Assembly: GCF_001509795.1 (NCBI RefSeq)
Contig: NZ_LLZN01000056.1
Span: 1 to 64,000 of the forward strand
Reading direction: 5' to 3'
DNA: 64,000 bases
Source of the DNA: Streptomyces sp. NRRL WC-3605
Lineage (GTDB): Bacteria > Actinomycetota > Actinomycetes > Streptomycetales > Streptomycetaceae
The notes under the pieces were generated by a model. The model worked only from the letters and a program-made list of their open reading frames with translations. It was not told the DNA's origin and did not search any database. Below are positions 11,118-19,811 of the stretch, one piece after another. The stretch's first letter is position 1. Each line of letters begins with the position of its first letter. Both the position numbers and the translations under genes were made by a program.

Positions 11118-11687
11118 TCAGCGGCGCGGCCGGTCCCGGACCGCCTCGATGTGCTCGGCCACCGCGACGACGACGATCCGGGTCTCCGGCACGGTCGCCC
11201 GCCAGCGGTGGCGCACCCCGCCGGTCAGGTACAGGGTGTCGCCGCGGCCCAGGCGGTAGGCGCGGCCCTCGGCCTCGATCTCCACGGCGCCGTCGGCGAC
11301 GTACAGCAACTGGTCGTTGCGGTGCTGGAGTTCCCGTCCGGCGTCATGGTCGCCGGTGTACTCGGAGGCGTGCATCTGGTGGTGCCCGCGCACCAGGGAC
11401 CGGGTCCGCGGCTCGGGTGCGAGATCGGTGGTGTCGGCGCGGACCACGTCGACGCTGCACGCCGGGTCGGCGGCGGCGAGGAGTTCCACGGCGGTCGTGC
11501 GCAGCGCGTCGGCGACCTTTTCCAGGGAGCTCTGGCTGGGCCGTGCGCGGTCGTTCTCGACCTGGCTCAGGAAGGGCACGGACAGGCCGCTGCGCTCGGC
11601 CACGACGGCGAGCGTCAGGTTCAGGGCACGACGGCGGCGGCGCACCGCTGCGCCCACCCGGAGGGGCTGTTCTTTGTGGTCGCCCAT
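11118..11687 (-). CDS. XRE-family regulator with cupin sensor domain
   Basis: A 189-residue protein with an N-terminal XRE helix-turn-helix (about residues 10-65: RRRRRALNLTLAVVAERSG and PFLSQVENDRARPS) and a C-terminal cupin_2 barrel with the GDTLYLTGGVRH metal/ligand segment. This architecture is common in regulators of amine, amino-acid and thiamine-related genes. It is translationally coupled to the BtuF-like gene, which may be its regulatory partner or target. Confidence 0.87.
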   Translation of the reverse strand: MGDHKEQPLRVGAAVRRRRRALNLTLAVVAERSGLSVPFLSQVENDRARPSQSSLEKVADALRTTAVELLAAADPACSVDVVRADTTDLAPEPRTRSLVRGHHQMHASEYTGDHDAGRELQHRNDQLLYVADGAVEIEAEGRAYRLGRGDTLYLTGGVRHRWRATVPETRIVVVAVAEHIEAVRDRPRR

Positions 11688-12135
11688 CGCTTCGGCTCCC
11701 TCCTTCGCTCGCCGGTCCGTCCACCTGGCGCCGGTCGTCCGGCGCGCACCTTCTGCTGGGTTCTCTGCACCCTACGCAGGTTCGGCAAACCGTTTCATGC
11801 GGCCGTCACATCGACGCCACATCGGGGGGAGCGCGACCCGCCGGATCGCGCCAGCACCACCGGCCGCCGGACCGGTCACGGACCCGGGCGCGCGCCCCGG
11901 CCCCCGCCCGGCGCACAGGTGCCGCTGCCTTGTTCAATGCGCCCGCCGCCCCGGGTGTTCCCGGGGCGCCGACAACCGACGGCCCAGCTCCCGGGGCCGG
12001 GCGATGCCGCGTGCCCGACGCCGAAGTCGGGCCGCCGCCCCGGCGGTTCACGGCCCCGGCCCGGCACGCGCGGTCGCCCTGCGTGGTTGGCCGGAACCTT
12101 TCCGTAGGGGCGGCACCGCTCCGGAGACGGAGAAA
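11688..12135. other. Intergenic region with no gene seen
   Basis: About 450 bases between the XRE-cupin gene and the terminator of the betaine transporter operon. Frames on both strands are Arg/Pro-rich and lack family features. The part near 11760-11810 is less GC-rich and probably holds the promoter of the XRE-cupin gene. Confidence 0.4.
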
Positions 12136-12197
12136 CCCCGAGGGGTGGGCGCGCCGTACGGAGGGGAAGAACGTACGGCGTGACCCACCCCTCGGGG
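12136..12197. terminator. Strong hairpin terminator of the betaine transporter operon
   Basis: A long inverted repeat. The outer 14-bp arms are 12136-12149 and 12184-12197, there is a small internal loop, and the inner 8-bp arms are 12153-12160 and 12172-12179. The apical loop is 11 bases. It begins 21 bases after the stop of the fused permease gene on the minus strand. Confidence 0.85.
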
Positions 12198-12218
12198 GCG
12201 GCGGTCGGGTCCGTCAGG

Positions 12219-14045
12219 TCACCCGGCCGCCTGGCTCTTGTGCTCCGAACCGGCGACCGGGGCCCACTTGTCGACCAGCCCGGGGTTGCGGTCCAGCCAG
12301 GCGCGCACGGCGTCCTGCTCCTTGCCCTTGCCGGCCTTGGTGATCTCCGACTCCAGGCCGGTGAGCTGCTTCTCCGTCATGGAGAAGTCCTTCAGCCACG
12401 CTCCGACCTCGGGGTTGTCGTCGGCGAAGCCCTTGCGGGCGAGGGTGTGCACGTCGTCGCCCGAGCCCCAGGCACCCTTGGGGTCCTCGAGCTTTTTCAG
12501 GTCGTAGTCGCTGTACGCCCAGTGCGGCGACCAGAGCGTGACGACGATGGGCTCCTTCTTGGCGTAGGCCCGCTTGAGCTCGGCGAGCATCGCGGGCGTG
12601 GAGCCGTCCACGACGTCGTACGAACCCTCCAGGCCGTACTCCTTGAGGACCTTGTCCTTGAGCAGGCCCATCATCCCGGCGCTCGGCTCGATGCCGACGA
12701 TCTTGCCCTTGAAGTCGCCGGACTTGTTCTTCAGGTCCGCCAGCGACTTCACGTCCTTCATGTACGAGGGGACGGACAGCTCCAGCGAGGTCGGGCCGTA
12801 CCAGGAGCCCAGGTCGTCGAGCTTGTCGCCGTACTTCTTCCAGTACTCCTCGTGCGTGACGGGCAGCCAGGAGTCGGTCTGGAAGTCGATCTGCCCGGTG
12901 GCGAGGCCGGTGTAGAGCGGACCGGCGGCGTACTGGGTGGTCGTGACGTCGAAGCCGCGCCGCTCCAGCAGCTCCTTCCACAGGAACGTGGAGGCGATGC
13001 CCTCGTCCCACGGGATGTAGCCGAGCTTGATCTTCTGGCCCTCGCCGATGTTCGTGGCGGACGCCTCGGCGGTGCCGGAGGACGGGCGGAAGGCGCCCAT
13101 GCCGCCCGCGACGAGGGCCAGTACGGCGACGCCGGCGACCGCGACGACCGGGCGCGGCCGGTGGTTCCACACCATGCGGGTGCCGGCCGCGCGGGCCTTG
13201 GCGGCGCTGCGGCGGCCGAGCGGGGAGATCTGCGTGCCGAGCGCGCCGGTGATGCGGTCGAGGTAGATGGCGAGGACGACGATGCCGACGCCCGCCTCGA
13301 AGCCGAAGCCGATGTCGAGCTGGCCGATGGCCTCGTTGACCGCGCCGCCGAGGCCGCCGGTGCCGACCATGCCGGCGATGACGACCATCGACAGGCTCAG
13401 CATGATGACCTGGTTGATGCCCGCCATGATCGTGGGCAGGGCCAGCGGCAGCTGGACGCGCAGCAGGGTGTCGCGCGGTGTGGTGCCGAAGGCCTCGGCG
13501 GCCTCCACCAGCTCGCCGTCGACCTGGCGGATGCCCAGCTCGGTCATGCGGACGCCGGGGGCGAGCGCGAAGATCAGGGTGGCGATGACACCGGCGGCGG
13601 TGCCCAGCCCGAAGAACAGGATGGCCGGGATGAGCAGCACCATCGACGGCATCGTCTGGAGGAGGTCCAGGACGGGCCGCAGCACCGCGCTGACCGTCTT
13701 GGAGCGGGCCGCCCAGATGCCCAGCGGGACCGAGATCACCAGGGCGATGACGGTCGCGACCAGTACCAGGGCCAGCGTGGACATCGCCCGGTCCCACAGG
13801 TCGAGCGAGTCGATCAGGGCGAACCCGGCGAATGCGAGTACGCCCGCGACCAGGCCGCGCAGCCACCACGCCAGCACGGCGAGAATGCCCGCGAGCAGCA
13901 GGGGCTCGGGGGCGGTCAGGACAGTGTTCACACCGTCGTACATGCCTTCGACGACGGCCTTGACGGCGTCGAAGAGCCAGCCCATGTGGGCGACGAGCCA
14001 GTCGACACCGGAGTCGACCCAGTCGCCGAGACGCAGCCTAGGCAC
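12219..14045 (-). CDS. Glycine betaine/proline ABC transporter, permease fused to binding protein
   Basis: A 608-residue fusion. The first half (to about residue 290) is a BPD-type inner-membrane permease with the EAA-like loop (GELVEAAEAFGTTPRDTLLRVQLPLALP). A short membrane segment follows, then an OpuAC-type substrate-binding domain from about residue 335 to the end, rich in Trp as needed for quaternary ammonium binding. Fused OpuABC-type proteins import osmoprotectants. The start overlaps the end of the ATPase gene by eight bases, so the pair is a two-gene operon ending at a strong hairpin. Ligand (betaine, proline betaine, choline or carnitine) is inferred from the family. Confidence 0.88.
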   Translation of the reverse strand: MPRLRLGDWVDSGVDWLVAHMGWLFDAVKAVVEGMYDGVNTVLTAPEPLLLAGILAVLAWWLRGLVAGVLAFAGFALIDSLDLWDRAMSTLALVLVATVIALVISVPLGIWAARSKTVSAVLRPVLDLLQTMPSMVLLIPAILFFGLGTAAGVIATLIFALAPGVRMTELGIRQVDGELVEAAEAFGTTPRDTLLRVQLPLALPTIMAGINQVIMLSLSMVVIAGMVGTGGLGGAVNEAIGQLDIGFGFEAGVGIVVLAIYLDRITGALGTQISPLGRRSAAKARAAGTRMVWNHRPRPVVAVAGVAVLALVAGGMGAFRPSSGTAEASATNIGEGQKIKLGYIPWDEGIASTFLWKELLERRGFDVTTTQYAAGPLYTGLATGQIDFQTDSWLPVTHEEYWKKYGDKLDDLGSWYGPTSLELSVPSYMKDVKSLADLKNKSGDFKGKIVGIEPSAGMMGLLKDKVLKEYGLEGSYDVVDGSTPAMLAELKRAYAKKEPIVVTLWSPHWAYSDYDLKKLEDPKGAWGSGDDVHTLARKGFADDNPEVGAWLKDFSMTEKQLTGLESEITKAGKGKEQDAVRAWLDRNPGLVDKWAPVAGSEHKSQAAG

Positions 14046-15114
14046 GAGCGGTCACCTTCCCCTCGGGGTTGTCGCAGGGCGAGGGATCGGCGCTCTCGTC
14101 GCCGAGGAAGCCGATGAGCCGGCGGCGCGGTACGACGCCGACGACCCGGCCGGCCTCGTCCACGACCGAGACGCGGTGCGTCAGCCGGGTGCTGATCGCG
14201 CACAGCTCGGCGAACGTCGTGTCGGGGGTCGCGGTCTCGCACGCGCACAGCGGGGCGTCCGCGGTGACGGCGGTGTCCATGAGCGCGCTCGCGGTGAGCA
14301 CGCGGGAGCGGTCGACGTCCTGGATGAAGGAGGCCACGTAGTCGTTCGCGGGGCGCAGCAGGATGTCCTCGGCGGTGCCGGTCTGGACGATGCGGCCGTC
14401 GCGCATGACGGCGATGCGGTCGCCGAGCCGCATGGCCTCGTTGAGGTCGTGGGTGATGAAGACGATCGTCTTCTTCAGGGTCTTCTGGAGCTGGAGCAGC
14501 TGGTCCTGCATGTCACGGCGGATCAGCGGGTCGAGCGCGCTGAAGGACTCGTCCATGAGGAGCAGGTCGGCGTCGGTGGCGAGGGCGCGGGCGAGGCCCA
14601 CGCGCTGCTGCATGCCGCCGGACAGCTCGTCGGGCCAGGACTTCTCCCAGCCGCCCAGACCGCACAGCTCCAGCGCCTCGGCGGCGCGCTTCTCCCGCTC
14701 GGCGCGGGGTACCCCCTGCACGGCCAGGCCGTAGGCGGCGTTCTCCAGGACGCTGCGGTGCGGGAAGAGAGCGAAGTGCTGGAACACCATGCTGATCTTG
14801 TGGGCGCGGACGTCGCGCAGCTCGCGGTCGCCGAGCGCCGTCAGGTCCTGCCCGTCGAAGCGGACGTGGCCCGCGGTCGGTTCCAGCAGCCCGTTCAGCA
14901 TGCGCAGCAAGGTGGACTTGCCGGAGCCGGACAGGCCCATGACGACGAAGATCTGGCCGGGTTCGACGGTGAAGGAGGCGTCGATCACGGCGGCGGTGGT
15001 GCCGTCCGCGCGCAGCCCCTCCCGGTCGGCTCCTTCGCGGAGCCGTTCGACAGCCTCGTCCGGTCGTCTGCCGAACACCTTGTACAGATGGTCGGCCTCA
15101 AGCCTGGATGACAC
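14038..15114 (-). CDS. Glycine betaine/proline ABC transporter ATP-binding protein
   Basis: A 358-residue ABC ATPase of the ProV/OpuAA group. It has Walker A GLSGSGKST, signature LSGGMQQRVGLARAL, Walker B DLLLMDESFSALDP and the switch His in FITHDLNEA. A C-terminal region beginning near residue 270 contains CBS-like sequence that in relatives senses ionic strength. Homology starts at SSRLEADHLYKVFG. The chosen GTG 15114 has a GAGAGG site upstream, although the frame stays open further. It is the first gene of the operon. Osmotic induction is expected from the family but no operator is evident. Confidence 0.88.
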   Translation of the reverse strand: MSSRLEADHLYKVFGRRPDEAVERLREGADREGLRADGTTAAVIDASFTVEPGQIFVVMGLSGSGKSTLLRMLNGLLEPTAGHVRFDGQDLTALGDRELRDVRAHKISMVFQHFALFPHRSVLENAAYGLAVQGVPRAEREKRAAEALELCGLGGWEKSWPDELSGGMQQRVGLARALATDADLLLMDESFSALDPLIRRDMQDQLLQLQKTLKKTIVFITHDLNEAMRLGDRIAVMRDGRIVQTGTAEDILLRPANDYVASFIQDVDRSRVLTASALMDTAVTADAPLCACETATPDTTFAELCAISTRLTHRVSVVDEAGRVVGVVPRRRLIGFLGDESADPSPCDNPEGKVTARA

Positions 15115-15278
15115 GGGTACCTCTCGTCTCGACGGCAGATGAACGCAGCGGCCTGCGCAACAGTTGCGCAGGGAGCGCTCCGGGGCCGCCCCTGCCCTGG
15201 TTCGGCGACCACAAACGCACAAGTGGCCCAGCACACAGAGCCGCCACGTTGCGTGCCCGGACACTCACGGACGGCCCG

Positions 15279-15301
15279 CTGTCGGTGCCGTGCGGCATGA
15301 T
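15279..15301 (+). promoter_or_regulatory. PafBC/RecA-NDp-like promoter of the 5'-3' exonuclease
   Basis: CTGTCGGTG, eight bases, CATGAT. Eight of nine bases match the TTGTCRGTG upstream element, at the exact eight-base spacing to a -10 hexamer. That hexamer differs from TAnnnT only at its first base. The expected start of transcription coincides with the GTG start codon at 15308, which predicts a leaderless mRNA. Confidence 0.6.
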
Positions 15302-15307
15302 GCGTGC

Positions 15308-16228
15308 GTGACCGGACGACTGATGCTCCTCGACACCGCCTCGCTGTACTTCCGCGCCTACTTCGGCGTCCCGGACTCCGTGAAGGCCCCCGACGGCACC
15401 CCGGTGAACGCCGTGCGCGGGCTGCTCGACTTCATCGACCGCCTCGTCAAGGACCACCGCCCGGACGAGCTGGTGGCCTGCATGGACGCCGACTGGCGGC
15501 CGCAGTGGCGGGTCGACCTGATCCCCTCCTACAAGGCGCACCGCGTCGCCGAGGAGCGCGAGGCGGGCCCCGACGAGGAGGAGGTCCCCGACACGCTGTC
15601 GCCGCAGGTGCCGGTGATCGAGGCGGTCCTGGACGCGCTCGGCATCGCGCGCGTCGGCGTCGCGGGGTACGAGGCGGACGACGTGATCGGCACGTTCACC
15701 GGCCGCGCGAAGGGCCCGGTCGACATCGTCACCGGCGACCGCGACCTGTACCAGCTGGTGGACGACGCGCGCGGCGTGCGCGTGCTGTACCCGCTGAAGG
15801 GCGTCGGCACCCTGCAGGTCACCGACGAGGCGTGGCTGCGGGAGAAGTACGGCGTCGACGGCCGGGGGTACGCGGACCTGGCGCTGCTGCGGGGCGACCC
15901 GAGCGACGGCCTGCCCGGCGTGCCCGGGATCGGCGAGAAGACGGCGGCGAAGCTGCTCCCGGAGTTCGGCGACCTGGCCGGGATCATGGCGGCGGTCGAC
16001 GACCCGAAGGCGAGGCTGACCCCGTCGCAGCGCAGGCGGCTGGACGAGTCCCGGCCGTACGTGGAGGTCGCGCCGACGGTGGTGCGGGTCGCGGCCGACG
16101 TCCCGCTGCCGGACGTCGAGGTCGCCGTGCCGCGCGCCCCGCGCGACGCGGAGGCGCTGGAGGCACTGGGGGCGCGCTGGGGGCTCGGCGGCTCGTTGCA
16201 GCGGCTGCTCACGACGCTGGCCGGATGA
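15308..16228 (+). CDS. 5'-3' exonuclease (PIN/H3TH flap-nuclease family)
   Basis: A 306-residue nuclease related to the N-terminal domain of DNA polymerase I. It has a PIN-like core (LMLLDTASLYFRAYFGVP, the YEADDVIGT and TGDRDLYQL acidic motifs) and a helix-three-turn-helix DNA-binding segment (GLPGVPGIGEKTAAKLL). It would remove flaps or damaged 5' ends in repair. The frame is open upstream, but family similarity starts at GTG 15308, which lacks a ribosome site and sits at the predicted transcription start of a DNA-damage-type promoter. The mycobacterial counterpart (Rv2090) also lies close to helY, so the synteny is old. Confidence 0.88.
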   Translation: MTGRLMLLDTASLYFRAYFGVPDSVKAPDGTPVNAVRGLLDFIDRLVKDHRPDELVACMDADWRPQWRVDLIPSYKAHRVAEEREAGPDEEEVPDTLSPQVPVIEAVLDALGIARVGVAGYEADDVIGTFTGRAKGPVDIVTGDRDLYQLVDDARGVRVLYPLKGVGTLQVTDEAWLREKYGVDGRGYADLALLRGDPSDGLPGVPGIGEKTAAKLLPEFGDLAGIMAAVDDPKARLTPSQRRRLDESRPYVEVAPTVVRVAADVPLPDVEVAVPRAPRDAEALEALGARWGLGGSLQRLLTTLAG

Positions 16229-16371
16229 GCCGGGCGACGGGCGACGGGCGAGGCCTGACCGTACGCATGGGACGGCCGCTACGGGGGCATTCGTCCCTCA
16301 CTTCGCCGTTTCGCCGTCCGCGGTTGAACACCACGGCACGGATGCCCCATACACCCCGACCGAGGTGCTAA

Positions 16372-16387
16372 CTTAGGTAAACCTAAG
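16372..16387. promoter_or_regulatory. Iron box (DmdR/IdeR-type operator)
   Basis: The 16-base inverted repeat CTTAGGT-AA-ACCTAAG closely matches the DtxR/IdeR/DmdR consensus core (TTAGG...CCTAA). It lies 20 bases before the ATG of the siderophore-interacting protein and probably overlaps its promoter. Repression when iron is sufficient is the expected effect. Confidence 0.88.
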
Positions 16388-16407
16388 CTCACACGAGGGA
16401 GGCCGTC

Positions 16408-17253
16408 ATGGCAGAACGCCCTGCCCGCAAGCCGCGGAAGGTCCGCTCCGCGCAGGTCGTCCGGACCGAACGGCTGACCCCGCACATGCAGCGCGTGGTG
16501 CTCGGAGGCGCCGGCCTCGCCGACTTCTCGGCGGACACCTGCACGGACCACTACGTCAAGATCCTCTTCTCCCCCGAGGGCGTCTCCTACCTCGAGCCCT
16601 TCGACCTGGAGCGCATCCGCGAGGACCTGCCGCGCGAGCAGTGGCCGGTCACCCGGACGTACACCGTGCGGTCCTGGGACCCCGAACACCATGAGCTGAC
16701 GCTGGACTTCGTCATCCACGGCGACGAGGGCCTCGCGGGCCCCTGGGCGATGCGCGCCCAGCCCGGTGAGACGGTGCGGTTCATGGGCCCCGGCGGCGCG
16801 TACGCCCCCGCCCCGGACGCCGACTGGCATCTGCTCGCAGGCGACGAGAGCTCCCTGCCCGCCATCGCCCGCGCCCTGGAGTCGCTGCCCGACGGCGCCG
16901 CCGCCCACGCCTTCGTGGAGGTCGCCGGCCCCGAGGAGGAGCAGAAGATCGACTCGGACGTCGAGGTCGTCTGGCTGCACCGCGGCTCCCGCCCGGTCGG
17001 CGAGGCCCTGCTGGACGCCGTACGGTCCTTCGCCTTCCCCGAGGGCCGTGTGCACGCCTTCGTCCATGGCGAGGCCCACTTCGTGAAGGAACTGCGCCAC
17101 CTGCTCCGCGTGGAGCGGAGCGTCCCGCGCGAGGACCTGTCGATCTCCGGCTACTGGCGCCTCGGCCACAACGAGGACGGCTGGCAGGCGTCGAAGCGGG
17201 ACTGGAACGCCCGGATCGAGGCGGAACAGGAGGGTGCCGCGCCGGCGGCGTAG
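16408..17253 (+). CDS. Siderophore-interacting protein (FAD-dependent ferric reductase, ViuB-like)
   Basis: A 281-residue flavoprotein. The N-terminal FAD-binding barrel contains TRTYTVRSWDPEHHELTLDFVIHG, whose RxYT and dinucleotide-side segments are typical of the family, and a NADPH-binding-like C-terminal half follows. It includes the GDESSLPAIARALE and EAHFVKELR elements. Members reduce ferric siderophores in the cytoplasm to release iron. Control by iron is supported directly by the palindrome at 16372-16387. There is a GAGGGAGG site before the ATG. No siderophore synthesis or uptake genes are adjacent, so it probably serves systems encoded elsewhere. Confidence 0.88.
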   Translation: MAERPARKPRKVRSAQVVRTERLTPHMQRVVLGGAGLADFSADTCTDHYVKILFSPEGVSYLEPFDLERIREDLPREQWPVTRTYTVRSWDPEHHELTLDFVIHGDEGLAGPWAMRAQPGETVRFMGPGGAYAPAPDADWHLLAGDESSLPAIARALESLPDGAAAHAFVEVAGPEEEQKIDSDVEVVWLHRGSRPVGEALLDAVRSFAFPEGRVHAFVHGEAHFVKELRHLLRVERSVPREDLSISGYWRLGHNEDGWQASKRDWNARIEAEQEGAAPAA

Positions 17254-17802
17254 CCCGGCGGCGGCAGCGCGCACCTCGAACCGCGGACACGTCCCACGCG
17301 CCGGAGCGCACGCCCTGTTCGGCGGCCGGAAACCGTCGCATGGTGCGAAGCAGGGTTCCCGTGAGCCCCGGGAACAGCTCCACCAGTTTGAACAGTTGAC
17401 GAAACGCACGGTGGCGAAGGAAGGTGGGGGTGATCCACGCCCGCGTCGCCGACGCCGCGGTCGTGGCGTGGTGACCACCGATCACCTGCACCGTCCGGCG
17501 GTCACCTCGGAGGTCTCGGCTGACGGCACCACCCTGCACGCGATCGACGATGCCCCGCAGGGCCGGTTCCGTCCGCGGGCCTCATCCGTGCACGAGTCAG
17601 CCACACCGCGGCAGCAGCGTAGGGAAGCACAGCGCGTAGTTCCTGGACTTGGTCGACTCCGCCACTCGGAGGGCGTCGTGAAGGGCACCGTCCCCGCCTG
17701 GTCGCCGTGGGCTCCGTCCCGCGACGGCGCCCGGGGGCCGTGGGCGAACCGCCCGCGCAGGGACCGACCTTGTCCGCGGACCCCTGATTCCGGGAGAGGC
17801 TC
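17254..17802. other. Intergenic region upstream of the terpene synthase, no gene seen
   Basis: About 550 bases with slightly lower GC than its surroundings. No frame on either strand resembles a protein I recognise. It presumably contains the terpene synthase promoter. A TTGACG hexamer near 17395 could be a -35 element, but I see no convincing -10 at proper spacing. Confidence 0.4.
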
Positions 17803-18828
17803 ATGCCCCAGAACGTCGCCATAAACTTACCCATTCCGTCCCGGTTGAACCCCGGTCTGGCAGCCGCCAGGGAGCGACATCTGGAGTGGATGCGCCGCCA
17901 TGGACTCGTGGTGGGCCACACCGCCGCCGGCCGCTATCTCTTCTCGGCGGTGGCGGACCTGGCCGCCTACAGCTACCCGGACGCCGTCGGCGAGGACCTC
18001 GACCTGGCCTTCGACACGATGGGCTGGTTCTTCCTGTTCGACGACCTCTTCGACGTACCCGAGGGATGCGAGGCCGACGAGGCCGTCGCCGTCTGCCAGC
18101 ACCTCATCGCGCTCCTCAGCGGAGGCCCGCGGCCACGCCCCGACGGCGAGCCACCCCTGGTCACGGCCTTCGCGGACATCTGGCGCCGCACCGGGGCGGG
18201 CATGTCCGAGGAATGGCGGCAGCGGGCCGCGCACAACTGGGTCGACTACCTGGTGGGCAACCTGACCGAGGAGATCGACCGGCGCACCTGGGTGCCCCAG
18301 GACTTCGCCACCCGGATGCGGATAGGGCACCGCACCCTGGGCCTGATCCCCTCGCTCGACCTCGCCGAACGGGTCGGGCACTACGAGATCCCGCCGCTCA
18401 TCTGGCACAGCAGCCACCTGGACGCGATGCGCCGGGCGGCCGTCGACGCCGTCAAGCTCATCAACGAGGTCATGTCCCTGGAGAACGACGACGCTCGCGG
18501 GGACCCGAACCTGGTGCACTGCCTGATGCGGCAGCGCGACTGCTCCCGGCAGGAGGCCATCCCGATGGCCGTCGCCCTCGTCCACTCCTCGGTCGCCCGG
18601 CTCCACGAACACGCCCGGACGATCCCGCTGTTCGCCTCCCGGCTGGGGCTCACGGGCGCCCAGTCCGAGAAGCTGCACCGCTATGCGACGGCCATGCTCA
18701 CATGGATACGCGGCAGCTACGACTGGAGCCGGAGCAACGGCCGTTACTCCCCCCGCACGGCCGACGCCCTGAGCCCCGACGAGTCGGGTCAGCTCCACCC
18801 CACGAACCTCGCGCCGGTGTCGCGGTAG
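17803..18828 (+). CDS. Class I terpene synthase (sesquiterpene-type), TTA-containing
   Basis: A 341-residue bacterial terpene cyclase. It has the LPIPSRLNP opening, the metal-binding motif DDLFD at residues 80-84, and an NSE-type triad read as Asn221, Ser225 and Asp229 (NEVMSLEND), followed by DARGDPNLV. A C-terminal Arg-Tyr pair (NGRYSP) completes the active-site lid. Such enzymes cyclise farnesyl (or geranyl) diphosphate. Codon 9 (17827-17829) is TTA, so translation should depend on the bldA tRNA. The ATG follows a GGGAGAGG site. No prenyltransferase or dedicated P450 is coupled to it; the conservon P450 nearby is on the other strand. Product unknown. Confidence 0.87.
   Translation: MPQNVAINLPIPSRLNPGLAAARERHLEWMRRHGLVVGHTAAGRYLFSAVADLAAYSYPDAVGEDLDLAFDTMGWFFLFDDLFDVPEGCEADEAVAVCQHLIALLSGGPRPRPDGEPPLVTAFADIWRRTGAGMSEEWRQRAAHNWVDYLVGNLTEEIDRRTWVPQDFATRMRIGHRTLGLIPSLDLAERVGHYEIPPLIWHSSHLDAMRRAAVDAVKLINEVMSLENDDARGDPNLVHCLMRQRDCSRQEAIPMAVALVHSSVARLHEHARTIPLFASRLGLTGAQSEKLHRYATAMLTWIRGSYDWSRSNGRYSPRTADALSPDESGQLHPTNLAPVSR
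17827..17829 (+). promoter_or_regulatory. TTA codon (bldA dependence) in the terpene synthase
   Basis: Codon 9 of the terpene synthase reads TTA. In Streptomyces this rare Leu codon needs the developmentally controlled bldA tRNA and marks genes expressed late or in differentiation. I found only one other, in rarC, on a by-eye scan of this window. Confidence 0.8.
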
Positions 18829-18849
18829 CGCCTCGTAGGCTGGGCGGCG

Positions 18850-19794
18850 ATGAGACGCCGTACGCCGCCCCCGCCCTCTCCCCTGCCCCAGCTGCACGGG
18901 GTGGACCCGGTGCGCGTGCGGCTGCCCGCCGCGGGCGGGTGGGCGACCGTCCGGGACCATCTCGTGGAGCGCCTCGCCGCCGGGGAGGCCGTCATCGACG
19001 GCATGCTGGACGCGGGACGGATCGTGGACGCCGACGGACGCCCGGTCGCACGCGACACCGCGTACACCCCCGGGATGTACGTCTGGTTCCACCGGGAACT
19101 CGCCGACGAGGAGCGGGTGCCCTTCCCGATCGAGGTCGTCCATCGGGACGAGCACGTGGTGATCGCCGACAAGCCGCACTTCCTGGCCACGACGCCCCGC
19201 GGCAGCCACGTCGCCGAGACGGCGCTCGCCCGGCTGCGGCGGGACCTCGGGGTACCGGCGCTCAGCCCGGCGCACCGGCTGGACCGGCTGACGGCGGGGC
19301 TCGTGCTGTTCACGGTCCGGCCCGAGGAGCGCGGCGCCTACCAGTCGCTGTTCCGCGACCGGCAGGTGACGAAGGAGTACGAGGCGGTGGCCCCGTACGA
19401 CCCCGGGCTGGACCTGCCCCGCACCGTGCGCAGCCGCATCGTGAAGGAGCGCGGGGTGCTTGCCGCCCAGGAAGTTGCGGGCGAGCCCAACGCGGTCAGC
19501 CGTGTCGAGCTGGTGGAGCACCGTGACGGGCGCGCCCGCTACCGTCTCCTCCCCCGCACCGGCCAGACCCATCAGCTGCGCGTGCACATGAACGCCCTCG
19601 GGGTGCCGATCCTGGGCGACCCGCTGTACCCGGTGGTGACCGGCCCGGTCGCGCCCGGCGACTTCCGGCGCCCGCTCCAGCTGCTGGCGCGGACGCTGGA
19701 GTTCACCGACCCGATCACCGGGCGCCGGCACCGGTTCGTCAGCTCGCGTGTCCTTCGGTCCTGGTCGTCGTACGACGACTGGGCCGCCGGCTGA
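18850..19794 (+). CDS. RluA-family pseudouridine synthase
   Basis: A 314-residue RNA pseudouridine synthase. The catalytic Asp lies in HRLDRLTAGLVLF, followed by the RxYxAL-like QVTKEYEAV and the TGQTHQLRVHMNALGVPILGDPLY signature. The N-terminal part (about residues 20-90) resembles a degenerate S4-like RNA-binding region (VEVRLAAGEAVIDG-type spacing). It modifies uridines in rRNA or tRNA; the target position cannot be predicted. It lies 21 bases after the terpene synthase on the same strand, but no functional link is expected. Confidence 0.88.
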   Translation: MRRRTPPPPSPLPQLHGVDPVRVRLPAAGGWATVRDHLVERLAAGEAVIDGMLDAGRIVDADGRPVARDTAYTPGMYVWFHRELADEERVPFPIEVVHRDEHVVIADKPHFLATTPRGSHVAETALARLRRDLGVPALSPAHRLDRLTAGLVLFTVRPEERGAYQSLFRDRQVTKEYEAVAPYDPGLDLPRTVRSRIVKERGVLAAQEVAGEPNAVSRVELVEHRDGRARYRLLPRTGQTHQLRVHMNALGVPILGDPLYPVVTGPVAPGDFRRPLQLLARTLEFTDPITGRRHRFVSSRVLRSWSSYDDWAAG

Positions 19795-19811
19795 CCCGGC
19801 GTCCCGCGGGG

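Noticed and set aside
11806..12067. Small frames between the XRE-cupin gene and the betaine operon
   Set aside because: All are Gly/Pro/Arg low-complexity translations in overlapping frames. None shows a conserved segment.
17482..17688. Small minus-strand frame in the gap before the terpene synthase
   Set aside because: Composition is random-like, with many Cys, Ser and Arg, no ribosome site of note and no recognisable motif.
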